Below are positions 10,110-20,927 of a DNA stretch of 64,000 nt, piece after piece. The notes beneath the pieces are model-generated. The model was not told the DNA's origin, did no database searches, and saw only the letters and a list, made by a program, of their open reading frames with translations. This DNA comes from Bretschneidera sinensis (lineage: Eukaryota > Streptophyta > Magnoliopsida > Brassicales > Akaniaceae), in NCBI GenBank assembly GCA_023935145.1, contig CM043700.1, forward strand, positions 41,210,620 through 41,274,619. Direction: 5' to 3'. How positions within the stretch are numbered: the first letter of the stretch is position 1; every line of letters begins with the position of its first letter. A program made the translations under genes and the position numbers.

Positions 10110-10561
10110 TGTGATGAGGCACAAAATACCCTCGACCAATAGACCATCGACATGTGGAAATACCCTTGGCCAATAGACCATCAACACATGGAAATACCCT
10201 CGGCCAATAGATCATCGACATGTGGAGTAGGAAGGTCATGCAATCGTCATGTCAAATCGTAATTAACGGACAAAATCATGCATAATCACGCAATCGTCTG
10301 AGTACGCGACTGAGATTTCTCTGCAGAAACATGGGATCACCGGGTTGAGCCATCCCTCCAACGTGGTCGACCTTGTCTTAGAAGGCTATAAAAGGCGTAA
10401 GGTATGTGAAGCAAGGCATCTTCTTCAATTTTCACTAATCTACTACTAAAATTAGCCCCCTCTGTTTTTCTTAAGCCCTTGTCCTAACTAGAGCGTCCTC
10501 GGAGGTCTCTCCCTCTCCTCTTTCCAGGGCCCTCTAGTTCACCCCCTTTTTTACTTGTGCA
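10110..10561 (+). repeat. 3' LTR of Tat copy 1
   Basis: About 452 bp, from TGTGATGAGGC to TTGTGCA. It holds three 34-bp tandem repeats (10126-10227, unit ATACCCTCGACCAATAG...), a TATA box CTATAAAAGG at 10386-10395 and an AGAGCGTC block near its end that is shared with the LTR at 37525-38012. The right edge is set by comparison with that LTR and by the CA end. Confidence 0.8.
10386..10395 (+). promoter_or_regulatory. TATA box in the Tat LTR
   Basis: CTATAAAAGG in the middle of the LTR, the expected place for the U3 core promoter of the element. Confidence 0.65.
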
Positions 10562-10919
10562 GATCCCAAAAAAATTGACTCCGAGTCAAAAGATCCCTCG
10601 GCATCAACAAATCTCAAGCTTGCAAAATACATGTTCAGAGTCAAACTCACCCTGCAATCATCAAAACAGATTTAGCCCAAGTTTTTTTTCTTCTTTATTT
10701 TTTACCCTGTTATTTGGATGCATAAATTTTTGTACGTGCTTACCCCAAAAGAGAAAGTACAAATATCTCCAAAAAAAAGGGCAAAAAAGGGCAACTGTAA
10801 GCTTCGGCCTTAATTTCCTGGCAGCGAAAAAGCAAGATTTGTTATGACAAAAATGATAATCCTTTGATTCATTTGTTAATGGGGTTTATAGTTAATTACA
10901 GGCGATTAATTAACATTAC
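10562..10919. other. Probable intron 1 remnant of the WAT1-like gene
   Basis: No exon recognised. It lies between the Tat LTR and the splice donor of the WAT1 exon, so it is probably the start of that gene's first intron. The open frame over 10557-10847 has no protein-like character. Confidence 0.4.
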
Positions 10920-11125
10920 CTCTCGAGGAAATAGACAAAAGGGAACATTACAACACCGGCTACAATATGGCGATAAGTAACGCAGACATGAGGATTCATG
11001 CCATGATCAAAGGAAGCTTCTGTTATAAAATACAGAAAAGTGTATCCAAATTGGCAAACAATCATAAGGAGGTGTGGCTTGAAGTTTCTGTAACTGTTGT
11101 CAAGGGAAGATGCCTTCATTGCCAT
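10920..11125 (-). CDS. WAT1-related (nodulin MtN21/EamA) transporter, exon 1 only
   Basis: Exon of 206 nt from ATG at 11125. It reads a short polar start and then the first membrane segment of the family (PHLLMIVCQFGYTFLYF), followed by GMNPHVCVTYRHIVAGVVMFPF, a hallmark of WAT1-related proteins. A splice donor AG|GTAATG follows at 10920/10919, in the usual place after FLER. WAT1-type proteins are membrane carriers of the tonoplast or plasma membrane (WAT1 exports auxin from vacuoles). No further exon is seen on the left, where the Tat and chromovirus elements lie. Either the gene is split by these insertions, with the rest outside the window, or it is a fragment. Confidence 0.8.
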
Positions 11126-11837
11126 GGGCTCGATCTCCTTTTGCTTGCTGCTATTACTTGTTCAGAAGCTGAAGGAACAGAACATAAAATGCACCTGCAA
11201 ATTAGCGAAAGTGTGATTTGTGTCATCGATCAGATTTTATTTTCGTAGTGGAGTTATTTGTTTTAATATTTGAACAAAAGTGTGATTTGTGTAATAATGT
11301 TATAATTAGCTAAGCAAAAGGAGAGTTTGGTCCATGATGAATTTGGAGATTTTCCATTTCTTGCCTGTTGTTTGTACTTCCATTTCATGAGAAGAGACAT
11401 ATTATGGTTAAAGTGATCTTATGGTCTACTTGTCATAATAGTGTAGTAGTTACTATTTCCTTTATGGCTTAATGAAGTCACCCATAGAGGTTCTTTAATT
11501 TAAAGTTTTCGATTCAAGCTTAAGCCAATTCATGCAAGACGTGATGGAGAAAAGGAAATAAAATTATAATATATGATTTTCTTTCATTTATATGGAAAAA
11601 AAAAATAAGAATACTATATGTAAAATTGAAGGCATGTTCAGTTATGGATGCCATTTTTTTTTTTTTTTAAAGTTTTCAGTTTTTGTTTTCTTCCCACTTA
11701 ACCTGTTGCTTCCTTAAGAACCACGTTTTAGATAAGATCATATAGAATTAGCTCATAAACACTTGCAACTGTAGTTGTCTGCCACTATTAATTACAACTT
11801 GAATGGTGTAGATAATTACCAAATTAAAATATAGACA
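11126..11837. other. Upstream region of the WAT1-like exon
   Basis: AT-rich DNA with poly-A and poly-T runs. No gene or clear element seen. It would contain the promoter of the WAT1-like gene. Confidence 0.4.
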
Positions 11838-12453
11838 TGAAAAATGTACAAATATCAAATTAAAATGTAGACATGAAAAAATTATAATTGCCTAATTTTT
11901 CCACATGCTTTAGTATTTCACCTACTTTTTTTACTATTCACCTACTTTTTAAACATGTTTTACTATTTCACTACTTTTTACATATATTATACTATTTAAT
12001 CTATTTTTACTATTTCACTATAACTCCCTCTCTTTTTTAGAGAAGAAAAAAAGACGAGAAAGAAAATAAAAGTAGGAGAAAATATAGAAAAAGCAGAGAA
12101 GAAGAAAGCAAGAGAAAAGAAATAGAGAAAAACAAGAAGAAGGAAGAAACAGAGAGAGAAAGAGAAAGAAAACACAAGAAAAAAATTGCTTTCTGTATAC
12201 GCAATCCTTGTAATCTCCCTTTAACAGTGATTTTTTTTTTACTGCTCCCGTGTAATAAGTTTCATAAGTTGAAATACGTAAACATATGTCTTATTTCATT
12301 TATGCTTTATCTATTTATTTTTTGTACTTATACGCCAATTGTTTCACAATGTCACTCAAATTGTCAATTCAAAAGCATATTTTTCCTTCATTATCTAGAA
12401 TCTCTCACCAATCATATTTTTCTCATCAATTTTGGCTCGAAAACTATTTTTAT
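11838..12453. repeat. Dispersed direct duplication, left copy (~600 bp)
   Basis: Matches 17052-17634 in order: ACAAATATCAAATTAAAATG, the TTTTACTATTTCAC repeats, a purine-rich stretch (about 12040-12180 here), then CCTTGTAATCTCCCTTT and CATTTATG. No TG-CA ends were found, so LTR identity is not supported. Confidence 0.8.
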
Positions 12454-12845
12454 GGATTTTACGAGTTAGTCTGCTGATGACTTCACAATTCAATAATTTG
12501 CTGAACATATAAATTTTGTGTTTACATTTTTTTCGACTCCAATGGGGAAGGTGATTTTTTTTTTTTCCAAAAAAAAAATGATGGAATGTTCTTGATGATG
12601 AGATCCTGACAGCTACGAGTACGTGGAAGTCCAAAACATGTGTAAAAAAATCACATGAAAAAGAACACGGTGAGCAAATTTGTGTCTTATACGAGGGAAA
12701 CTCTCATTTTTCAAGGCAATCATGTAAGTCTTTTGCTTTTCATTTTGAGAGGAGATATAAGTTCTCATATTTTTTCTAGAAGTAGTCATGAACACCCATT
12801 TTCAAGGCAATCATGTAAGCTTTTGTTTCCTAAAAAAATAAATAA
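12454..12845. other. Intergenic DNA with a short duplicated motif
   Basis: No gene. A ~28-bp motif CAAGGCAATCATGTAAG occurs at about 12713 and again at about 12801. Confidence 0.4.
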
Positions 12846-15540
12846 TGGGAAATGGTGGTGATATTCAATAAGCTGAAAGTCTATGTTGATGATCTTGCTG
12901 GTAAGTGGTAAGTTTAGAAAAGAACATATCATTTGGGGGAAGGTCCAACCATTGAGTATATCCGCAAGGGGAAGATCCATTCCAAGTGTAGAGTATATCT
13001 GCAAGGGGATATATGCAAATCCACTCCTGAATGGGCACGTCTATTCCAAGTACTGATATAGTTTTCAGGGATGCAGAGCATATCTGCAAAGGGATATTTG
13101 CAAGTATTAAATTCACTCCTAAATTGGCAGGTCCATTCTAAGTACGAATTTGGTTTTTAGAAAGGCATAGGATATCTGTAGAGGGTTATTTGCAAATAAT
13201 AAATCCACTTTTGGATGGACTGATCCATTCTACGTACGGATTTAGTTTTCAGAGATGCAAAGCATATATGTAGGGGGATATTTGTAAATAATACTATTGA
13301 ATGAGAATGCCAATTTAAGTAAGAATTTTCCTACTATGGGTACTGTACTTTGCTTAATCTAGAAACATGCAAAGTTACGATCCCAATATTTTTTTTTGTA
13401 TTTAAAAAATTATATTATGCTTAAAAGAAAGAAATTGAAAGAACGAAAGACAGACATAATATGATCATCGTAATAATAATCATGATATGCACACAAGCCC
13501 AACACATGCCAAAAAAAAAAAAACACTCTCATACCATTGTCCAACATAAAAAATAAACAAAAGTATTACAATTGTCCAACACAAAAAAATAAACAAAAGT
13601 ATTACCATTGTCCAACACAAAAAATAAACAAAAGTACTACCATTGCCCAACACATAAAAAAAATTAAATTACAACTCTTAATAACCAAAATTACTACCTT
13701 TGTTTAAACATTTCTCCTAATGGATTTTAAGGAGGGATAAAAATAATCCTCACCTTCTCCTGGGGAAGATGATGGGAAATGATGGTGATATTCAATAAGC
13801 TAAAAGTCTATGTTGATGATCTTGCTGGTAAGTTTAGAAAAGAACGTATCATTTAGGGGAAGATCCAACCATTGAGTATATCCACAAGGGGAAGATCCAT
13901 TCCAAGTGCAGACTATATCTTCAAGGGGATATATGCAAATCCACTCCTGAATGGGCACGTCTATTCCAAGTACTGATATAGTTTTCAGAGATGCAGAGCA
14001 TATCTGCAAAGGGACATTTGCAAATAATAAATTCACTCTTAAATCGGCAGGTCCATTCTAAGTACGAATTTAGTTTTTAGAAAGGCATAGGATATCTGTA
14101 GAGGGTTATCTGCAAATAATAAATCCACTTTTGGATGGACTGATCCATTCTACGTACGGATTTAGTTTTCAGAGATGCAAAACATATATGTAGGGGGATA
14201 TTTGTAAATAATACTATTGAATGGGAATGCCAATTTAAGTAAGAATTTTCCTACTATGGGTACGGTACTTTGCTTAATCTAGAAACATGCAAAGTTACGA
14301 TCCCAATATTTTTTTTTGTATTTAAAAAATTATATTATGCTTAAAAGAAAGAAATTGAAAGAACAAAAGACAGACATAATATGATCATCGTAATAATAAT
14401 CATGAAATGCACACAAGCCCAACACATGCCAAAAAAAAAAAAAAACACTCTCATACCATTGTCCAACATAAAAAATAAACAAAAGTATTACCATTATCCA
14501 ACACAAAAAATAAACAAAAGTACTACCATTGCCCAATACATAAAAAAAATTAAATTACAACTCTTAATGACCAAAATTACTATCTTTGTTTAAACATTTC
14601 TCCTAAAGGATTTTAAGGAGGGATAAAAATAATCCTCACCTTCTCCTGGGGAAGATGATGGGAAATGATGGTGATATTCAATAAGCTAAAAGTTTATGTT
14701 GATGATCTTGCTGGTAAGTTTAGAAAAGAACGTATCATTTGGGGAAAGATCCAACCATTGAGTATATCCACAAGGGGAAGATCCATTCCAAGTGCAGACT
14801 ATATCTGCAAGGGGATATATGCAAATCCACTCCTGAATGTGCACGTCTATTCCAAGTACTGATATAGTTTTCAGAGATGCAGAGCATATCTGCAAAGGGA
14901 TATTTGCAAATAATAAATTCACTCCTAAATCGGCAGGTCCATTCTAAGTACGAATTTAGTTTTTAGAGAGGCATAGGATATCTGTAGAGGGATATCTGCA
15001 AATAATAAATCCACTTTTGGATGGACTGATCCATTCTAAGTACGGATTTAGCTTTCAGTGATGCAAAGTATATATGTAAGGGGATATTTGTAAATAATAC
15101 TCTTGAATGGGACTGTCAATCTAAGTAAGAATTTTCTTATAGTGGGTACTGTACTTTGCTTAATCTAGAAACATGCAAAGTTAAGGTCCCAATATTTTTT
15201 TTTGTATTTAAAAAAAAAAATATTATGCTTAAAAGAAAGAAATTGAAAGAAAGAAAGACATACATAATATGATCATCGTAATAATAATCATGATAAGCAC
15301 ATAAGCCCAACACATGCCCAAAAAAAACACTTACATACCATTGTCCAACATAAAAAATAAACAAAAGTATTACCATTGTCCAATACAAAAATAAACAAAA
15401 GTACTACCATATTGCCCAACACATAAAAAAATTAAATTACAACTCTTAATAACCAAAATTACTACATTTGTTTAAACATTTTTCCTAAAGGATTTAAAGG
15501 AGGGATAAAAATAATCCTCATCTTCTCCTAGGGAAGGTAG
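12846..15540. repeat. Three tandem copies of an ~0.9-kb unit
   Basis: Copies begin near 12846, 13771 and 14657; anchors at 12881, 13808 and 14694 give spacings of 927 and 886 bp. Each copy contains four or five degenerate ~86-bp subrepeats (ATATCTGCAAAGGGATATTTGCAAAT type), a poly-A-rich part and two to four ~37-bp subrepeats (CCATTGTCCAACACAAAA). Each ends with a minus-strand coding tail (GEDYFYPSLKS and a stop) that equals the last codons of the LOB-domain pseudogene exon at 15472-15768. The 3' end of that pseudogene has therefore been triplicated. Confidence 0.9.
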
Positions 15541-16089
15541 CTCAGTCACTTGGCTATTGGAAACAAAGTTTCTAGAAGGTTGCACAGTATCGAGATTAGT
15601 CATTTGGGGGATTAGATCATCACTATTAAGAGTTTCAACCACAAAGTTAATAGCTCCAACCATCAAGTTAATCATTTGGGAGCTTCGATCACTATTACTA
15701 GGAACTCCAACCATTGAGTTAGCCATTCCATTCCAAAGAATGTCTATCACTTGTTGTAGATCAACAACCTGGAAAAAAGGCATCAGACCTATTTTTAAAA
15801 AATAAAGGAGTGTAGGACAAAACCTGTTGTTGAAGTACTTCCTAGATATGAGCAATATACCCATATATAATATCATTGATCTGAGCTAGAGCCTCGTAGA
15901 TTATGGTCTGTGCAACAACACATCGATAATGCTCTGATTGATGTGTTTTAATATCCGTGAGAATTTGCTAGCTCCAAACACCATATGAATGGCTTCAAAG
16001 TAGTCTAGCGCATCCTCATAACGAAACTAAGGAGAAAACTCGTAAACATTTAAACACCACCTTTTAAGAAATCTACAACCCTCGTATGG
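15472..16089 (-). pseudogene. LOB-domain (LBD) transcription factor pseudogene
   Basis: Two exons on the minus strand. Exon 1 (about 15824-16089) reads a decayed LOB domain: CRFLKRWC is the middle of the CX2CX6CX3C zinc finger, with the first and last Cys changed to Tyr (PYEGC, NVYEF). Then comes the GAS block (MVFGASKFSRILKHI) and, after a frame change near 15950, YEALAQINDIIYGYIAHI, matching the family's YEAxxRxxDPVYGC. Next are one stop and the coiled coil EVLQQQ. A donor at 15824 and an acceptor at 15768 join it to VVDLQQVIDIL in exon 2, which ends at 15472. The intron position fits LBD genes. The start codon was not found. Intact members bind DNA in organ-boundary development. Confidence 0.72.
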
Positions 16090-16300
16090 AAACTCATTTC
16101 TTACCATTTATCTTTTACCTTGATGTTAAAAAAAAACTCATGATGAAAATCTTCTTAAGCAGGAATCTAATCTCCTTTAAACACACACAACTCTCATATG
16201 GAAACTCATTTCTTACCATTTATTCTCTACCTTGATGTTTAAAAAAAAAAAAAAACTCATGACGAAAATCTTCTTAAGCAGGAATCTAATCTCTTTAAAA
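16090..16300. repeat. ~115-bp tandem duplication next to the LBD pseudogene
   Basis: GGAAACTCATTTCTTACC, then a poly-A tract and CTTCTTAAGCAGGAATC occur twice (about 16075-16185 and 16186-16300). The first copy includes the start of the readable LOB domain. Confidence 0.75.
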
Positions 16301-17051
16301 ACACACGCACACACACACACACACACAAAATACCTTATTCTGAATGTTTAAACCCGTCAAGAAATTTTACTATGATTCTATTGGCAAAAATTAATAAAAT
16401 AAAATAATTAAAGTATTAAGCCAAAAAAAACTTAAGAATAAAACACCTATCAAAAAAGTTGAAGCATATTTATGTGATATTACTTACACAGATTAGAAAA
16501 CACAAGGAAGAAAGAAAGTAATCTCGTTTTTTCCTTACAGACCAAATTAAAAACGCACCGAATGTAAAACAAAATTATTGACTTTAAAACCCTAAAAATG
16601 AAAAGGTTTGACCAAAGAAAAAAACGACACTAACTTAAATTTAAAAGCAAAACAACACGGTTTTACACAAAAGAGAAAAAGTGACACAATTTCAAACTTC
16701 AAAGCAAAAATGACATAGTTTCAAACTTAAAATGAAAATGACATGGTTTTACATAAAAGAGAAGAACAACATCATTTTTTTTATAGAATCTCAAATAAAA
16801 CTTCCACAAAAAAATAAAGAAGTATAATAAAATACACAACAGAAACAAAACATGTATGCATAATAAAATTCAAAATATAGCTAATTACAGGACTAAAACA
16901 TAATTTTGCTATGAAGCAGCAGTTAGAAAAATTGCTAAAAAATGAAGATTACACTTTAAGATCCAAAAAATTTGAAATCAGAATTTAAAAAATAGTCATG
17001 CACATGTTGTGCAGCAAACCACACAAACATGTGCATGTAGCTAAAATGTTA
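16301..17051. other. AT-rich intergenic DNA with a CA microsatellite
   Basis: A CA run lies at about 16303-16327. The remainder is AT-rich, with several short GACA-(A/T)GGTTT repeats (16630-16760). No gene was recognised. Confidence 0.45.
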
Positions 17052-17634
17052 TGAAAAATATACAAATATCAAATTAAAATGTAGACATGAAAAAAGTACA
17101 ATTACCTAATTTTTTTTTAGATGTTTTAATATTTCACCAACTTTTTACACATGTTTTACTATTTAACTTACTTTCTACTATTTCACTATATTTTTTTTTT
17201 CCCATTTCAGGAGAAGAGAAAGGAGAAGAAGAGGAAAAAAAAATCTAAGAAAGAAAATATAGAGAAAGCAAAGAAGAAGAAAGCAAGAGAAACAAAAAAG
17301 AGAAACAAAAAGAGAAAGAGAAATAAAGAGAGAAATAAAAAAAAAAAACATAAGTAAGAAAAGAATTGCTTTATGTATACACAATCCTTGTAATCTCCCT
17401 TTGATAGTGAATAATTTTTCTAATGCTCCAATGGAACATGTCTCATAAGTCCAACCACGTAAACCTCTATCTCATTTCATTCATGTTTTCTCTATTTATT
17501 TTTGGCACTTATACATCAATTATTTCACAATGTCACTCAAATTGCCAATTCAAAAACATATTTTTCTTTCTTTTCCCAAAATCTCACACAAGTCATATTT
17601 TTCTCATCAATTAAACTCGAAAACTATTTTTGTA
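17052..17634. repeat. Dispersed direct duplication, right copy
   Basis: Second copy of the 11838-12453 segment, including a purine-rich stretch (17205-17355) that keeps misleading frames open on both strands. Confidence 0.8.
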
Positions 17635-18168
17635 GATCACTCCAATATGTGTAAAATTGCCATATTGTTAATAATTTATTAGTCTTTCCTTTCCATAAAT
17701 TTTCCACTGATTTTGATGAAATGCAAAATGGGTGTTGAGGGAACAACTTCCACACTTCTACGTATTCACCAGCAGTGAAGAAGATCAAGCATATATTCTG
17801 TCATGATCCCAGGGTTTCAGCTTTTAATTAACAGTATACACCTTAAAGAATGTACAACGACTAATGCAAATCACCAAAAATACCTTGCATATGGTGAATA
17901 ACAATTAAATTTAATCATGTATGACAAGTGCATAAAATTATACTATCATTACCATATTCAAATACCAATTACAAAGAAGCTTAATCAAAAGTACAGCTTG
18001 AGAATACACATTCTTCCCAGCATATATTTGACCCTCAAATTCCAATCCCTCTAAGAATGAAGCAAACAAAAGCAAATTATTAACGCAAACTTGTAAGGAA
18101 TATCATTTATTCTGCAGCATAGCATGCATGAGAGCCAACCGAATGTTATTTCTCAACATTTTAATGAA

Positions 18169-18439
18169 TCAAGCTGGCATGCCATAATAGAGAGAGCTTA
18201 TGGAAAATCCAACATGTTTCTTTTTCCTCAAGCTATGATATAAACAAATACGAGTCTCAAATATCAGAGCATCCTTTCGTTCTGGTTGCACATCAATAGC
18301 TAATGTGGAGCTTGCGGCTCTATCAGAATTATGTACAACTTCTTTCTCCACAATCATTGTATTTTCTGTTTGAGGTATCCATAAATATTCCCACACACCA
18401 TGTAAAAAGGTATCAGTTACAATATCTAAAGACTCTTTG
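18169..18439 (-). CDS. Unrecognised possible terminal exon
   Basis: A splice acceptor (TTGCCAG at 18440-18446) precedes an open stretch of about 90 codons ending in TGA at 18169. The residues look protein-like (DTFLHGVWEYLWIPQTEN, then RKKKHVGFSISSLYYG), with no low-complexity bias. I do not recognise the family. It could be the last exon of a gene whose other exons are missing, or chance. DNA on either side (17635-18168 and 18440-19005) shows no exon I can support. Confidence 0.3.
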
Positions 18440-19005
18440 CTGGCAACACAAGATGCAAAAAAATACATTAATCAAAGCTACCCATATCCGCCCTACAGCT
18501 AATTTCATGGTAAATTGAATTCAATTTGAGAGGACCGAAAATTCAAGTATGAACTGTCGCCTATAGAGTTCATGGATGTTAACTTAACCAGCAGCATCGA
18601 ATCAGATAGTTATTATGAATATAACATTTTTCAAGATTTTCTCAAAAAAAAAAAAAAAATAATAATCAAGAGAACAATTGTGAGTCATACAACAGGCCCA
18701 GAAATAATAAGATAGTTATCACTAAATTATATAAAATATTTACAAAATCTCATAAAAAATAAAGGATCATTGACACAATAATTATGAGTCAAAGATCAGG
18801 CCCAAATTGATCAGAATTATTCCTTTCAACTATAAATCTTCCAAGCTTGAGATGATAAATTCCAACCAAAATTTAACTACACCCATCTCTGATAAAGTAA
18901 ATCTAACTCTTAACTGTATATCTAAATTACGGGTAGCTATTTTAAGTAATAAATACTACGTTACGCAAGAAGATAGAAAGTATTAAGTTATGCAAGAACA
19001 AATAC

Positions 19006-19136
19006 CAGAAAGCTGTGAAATTGAAGAAGCTACCAGTAGTTGCAATAGAAGCGATTGACCCAGCTGCAAAAACACACTGTGCAATCCTCAGAACCAGCCC
19101 AGTAAAAGTCCCGGGTGACCCAGGAAAATCCTTCAT
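19006..19136 (-). CDS. CASP-like protein (CASPL5 type), exon 1 only
   Basis: The true start is probably the ATG at 19136 (MKDFPGSPGTFTGLVLRIAQ), the usual start of CASPL5 proteins; the codon upstream that keeps the frame open is TTG. Exon 1 encodes the first membrane segment (VLRIAQCVFAAGSIASIATT) and FFNFTAF, and ends at a donor CTG|GTATTT at 19006. The family are four-helix plasma membrane proteins related to the Casparian strip scaffold. No second exon was found between 17640 and 19000, so this is a fragment or a gene disrupted downstream. A purine-rich 5' region follows to 19380. Confidence 0.75.
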
Positions 19137-20629
19137 TTCCACCTCCAAACCCAAGAAATGTTTTAACTTGATGGGTCAAAAAATTTACCCATCTCCCAAA
19201 ATCACCCAAGTACAGAACAAATCACCAAGAAACTTTACCAAATTATCATACAAACTGAATAGGCAAGTAACTTCTGTAATACCCAGAAATTGGAAATGAA
19301 AACTTGATCAGAGACTTCAATGGGTATGCATACAGATTATCTAGAGAGCGAGCGAGAGAGAAGAGACGAACTAGTGGAACACGAAATGTACTAAAAAAAT
19401 GAGAATCTAACAAAAGATGTTAGCTTATTATGTTGTATTTTCAACCAACATCAACAGTCAAATTTTGCCTAAAAAGTTAATTAAAGTTGAACGACTGTAA
19501 ATGAAGCTTTTAACTTTTTCTATTAAAATTATATTATGCAAATATGAATTGATAATAATATAAATTCATATTATTATAAACGAATTTATATATAAATTTA
19601 TAATACTGCCACTTTAAAAAATCCATTGAAGCAAGTTTTTATTGTTCTGATGCCATTTTAATAGTTAGTTTATTAATAATTTTTTTATGCACGGATAAAT
19701 TGAATAAATGTAAAACAATATTGACAAGGTTTTCAAATTGATTGAACTCTAATAAAAGAAAATTTTTTCTTAAATTTTATTAGAAATAAACATATTAAAC
19801 TGTCAACGTTAAAATTTGACGATGGTTAAAGCTTACACTTTTATGAGCCATCCAAACTTAAATGACACATTTTACTGTTATTAATTATTAGTTTAATACA
19901 CAATACCATCTGGTAATTTATTTTAAGCAAAACTAAAGTAAATATTTTTTAAATAAAATTTATTTTAATCTCTTTTAACGTGAGTTACCAAATGACACAA
20001 ATTCCACCAATATAAAAAAAGTCTCGTACAAGTAAATATGTAATAGTTGAGCGAATTGCAGCTCAAAAGCAGGATTTTCTTATTGACCTTTTCCTTCGTT
20101 AAGTACTAACGTTCTTTGTCCTTTAATTCATTAAGATTCTCCTTTGTTTCTTTCTTGTCACTTTTGTCTTGGTTTTCTTAAATTCTCAAAGGGACAAATT
20201 TATTCACTTACTTCAGCAATGTTCACTGAGTTTAGCGAAAAAAATGTTCACTGGATAGGAAATTGGATAAAGAAACCAAAGAGAGGCATTGAGACCAAAA
20301 ATAATTGAATGGCATGGGCCCAAAAGTGGTGGCAAAACAAATTGGGGCAGCCTTATCCTACAAAGTCTGATCAACCAGAAGAACTACTCGTGACTGCTTT
20401 ATCCTAGATTGGCTTTCATATAAAGTTGAATTTTTTATGAAGCCATAGAAGCAAGATCTTAAGAGTTTGTTTGGTTCATGAACATGATTACAATGAGATA
20501 GGATTAAGATTATAGTGGAATATGATAAGGAGGGATTAAAGTGAGACTATCTTAATACTATGTTTGGTTCATAAAATTTCAAGATTCGGATTAAAGTGGG
20601 ATAACAAATAAAAGACTAAAAATACTATT

Positions 20630-20631
<2 letters not shown>
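19137..20631. other. Intergenic, no gene recognised
   Basis: It includes the probable 5' region of the CASP-like exon, then AT-rich DNA. Near 20460-20600 lie sequences (GTTTGGTTCATGAACATG) similar to the MITE-like sequence that resumes on the far side of the solo LTR. Confidence 0.4.

Positions 20632-20683
<52 letters not shown>
20632..20683. repeat. TA microsatellite, about 26 units
   Basis: Uninterrupted alternating TA run of about 52 bp. Confidence 0.97.
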
Positions 20684-20686
<3 letters not shown>

Positions 20687-20927
20687 CAAAAAGTTTTCCC
20701 CTCTTCATTTTTGGTCTTCTTTCTCGCGAATCAGAGAATTTTTTTTTCCTTTATTCTTCATCCATCTTCATTCTCTTCCTCCTCCTCTGTGGTTTCGATT
20801 TGAGTCTTGATTTGGTTCTAAGATTTGGATCTATGATTCGGTTCTATTGCAGATATGTAGGAAGAAGAAGAAGAAGGGAGAAAAGAATGAGAAGGAGAGA
20901 AAGAGGAGGAGAAGGGAAATGGAGGGT

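Larger units (their letters stand above)
7570..10561 (+). mobile_element. 3' portion of a Tat-lineage Ty3/gypsy element (copy 1)
   Basis: From left to right: remains of an antisense ORF, its TATA box, a 48-bp tandem repeat array, a hairpin, a polypurine tract and an LTR starting TGTGATG. The polypurine tract directly before the LTR shows that the retrotransposon sense is plus. The order matches the second copy at 37525-55740, which is in the opposite orientation. Antisense ORFs and tandem repeats between pol and the 3' LTR are known in Tat elements (Retand and relatives). Gag-pol and the 5' LTR are not in the window; the chromovirus at 1-7569 abuts the left edge and may be inserted into this element. 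Confidence 0.8.

Noticed and set aside
12865..13116. Similar 78-83-codon minus frames at 12865, 13800 and 14686
   Set aside because: They are the three copies of the tandem unit and are made of its subrepeats.
17151..17384. Lys- and Phe-rich frames on both strands
   Set aside because: A purine-rich low-complexity stretch.
11838..17634. The two direct repeats as LTRs of one element
   Set aside because: No TG-CA termini, primer site, polypurine tract or retrotransposon coding between them.
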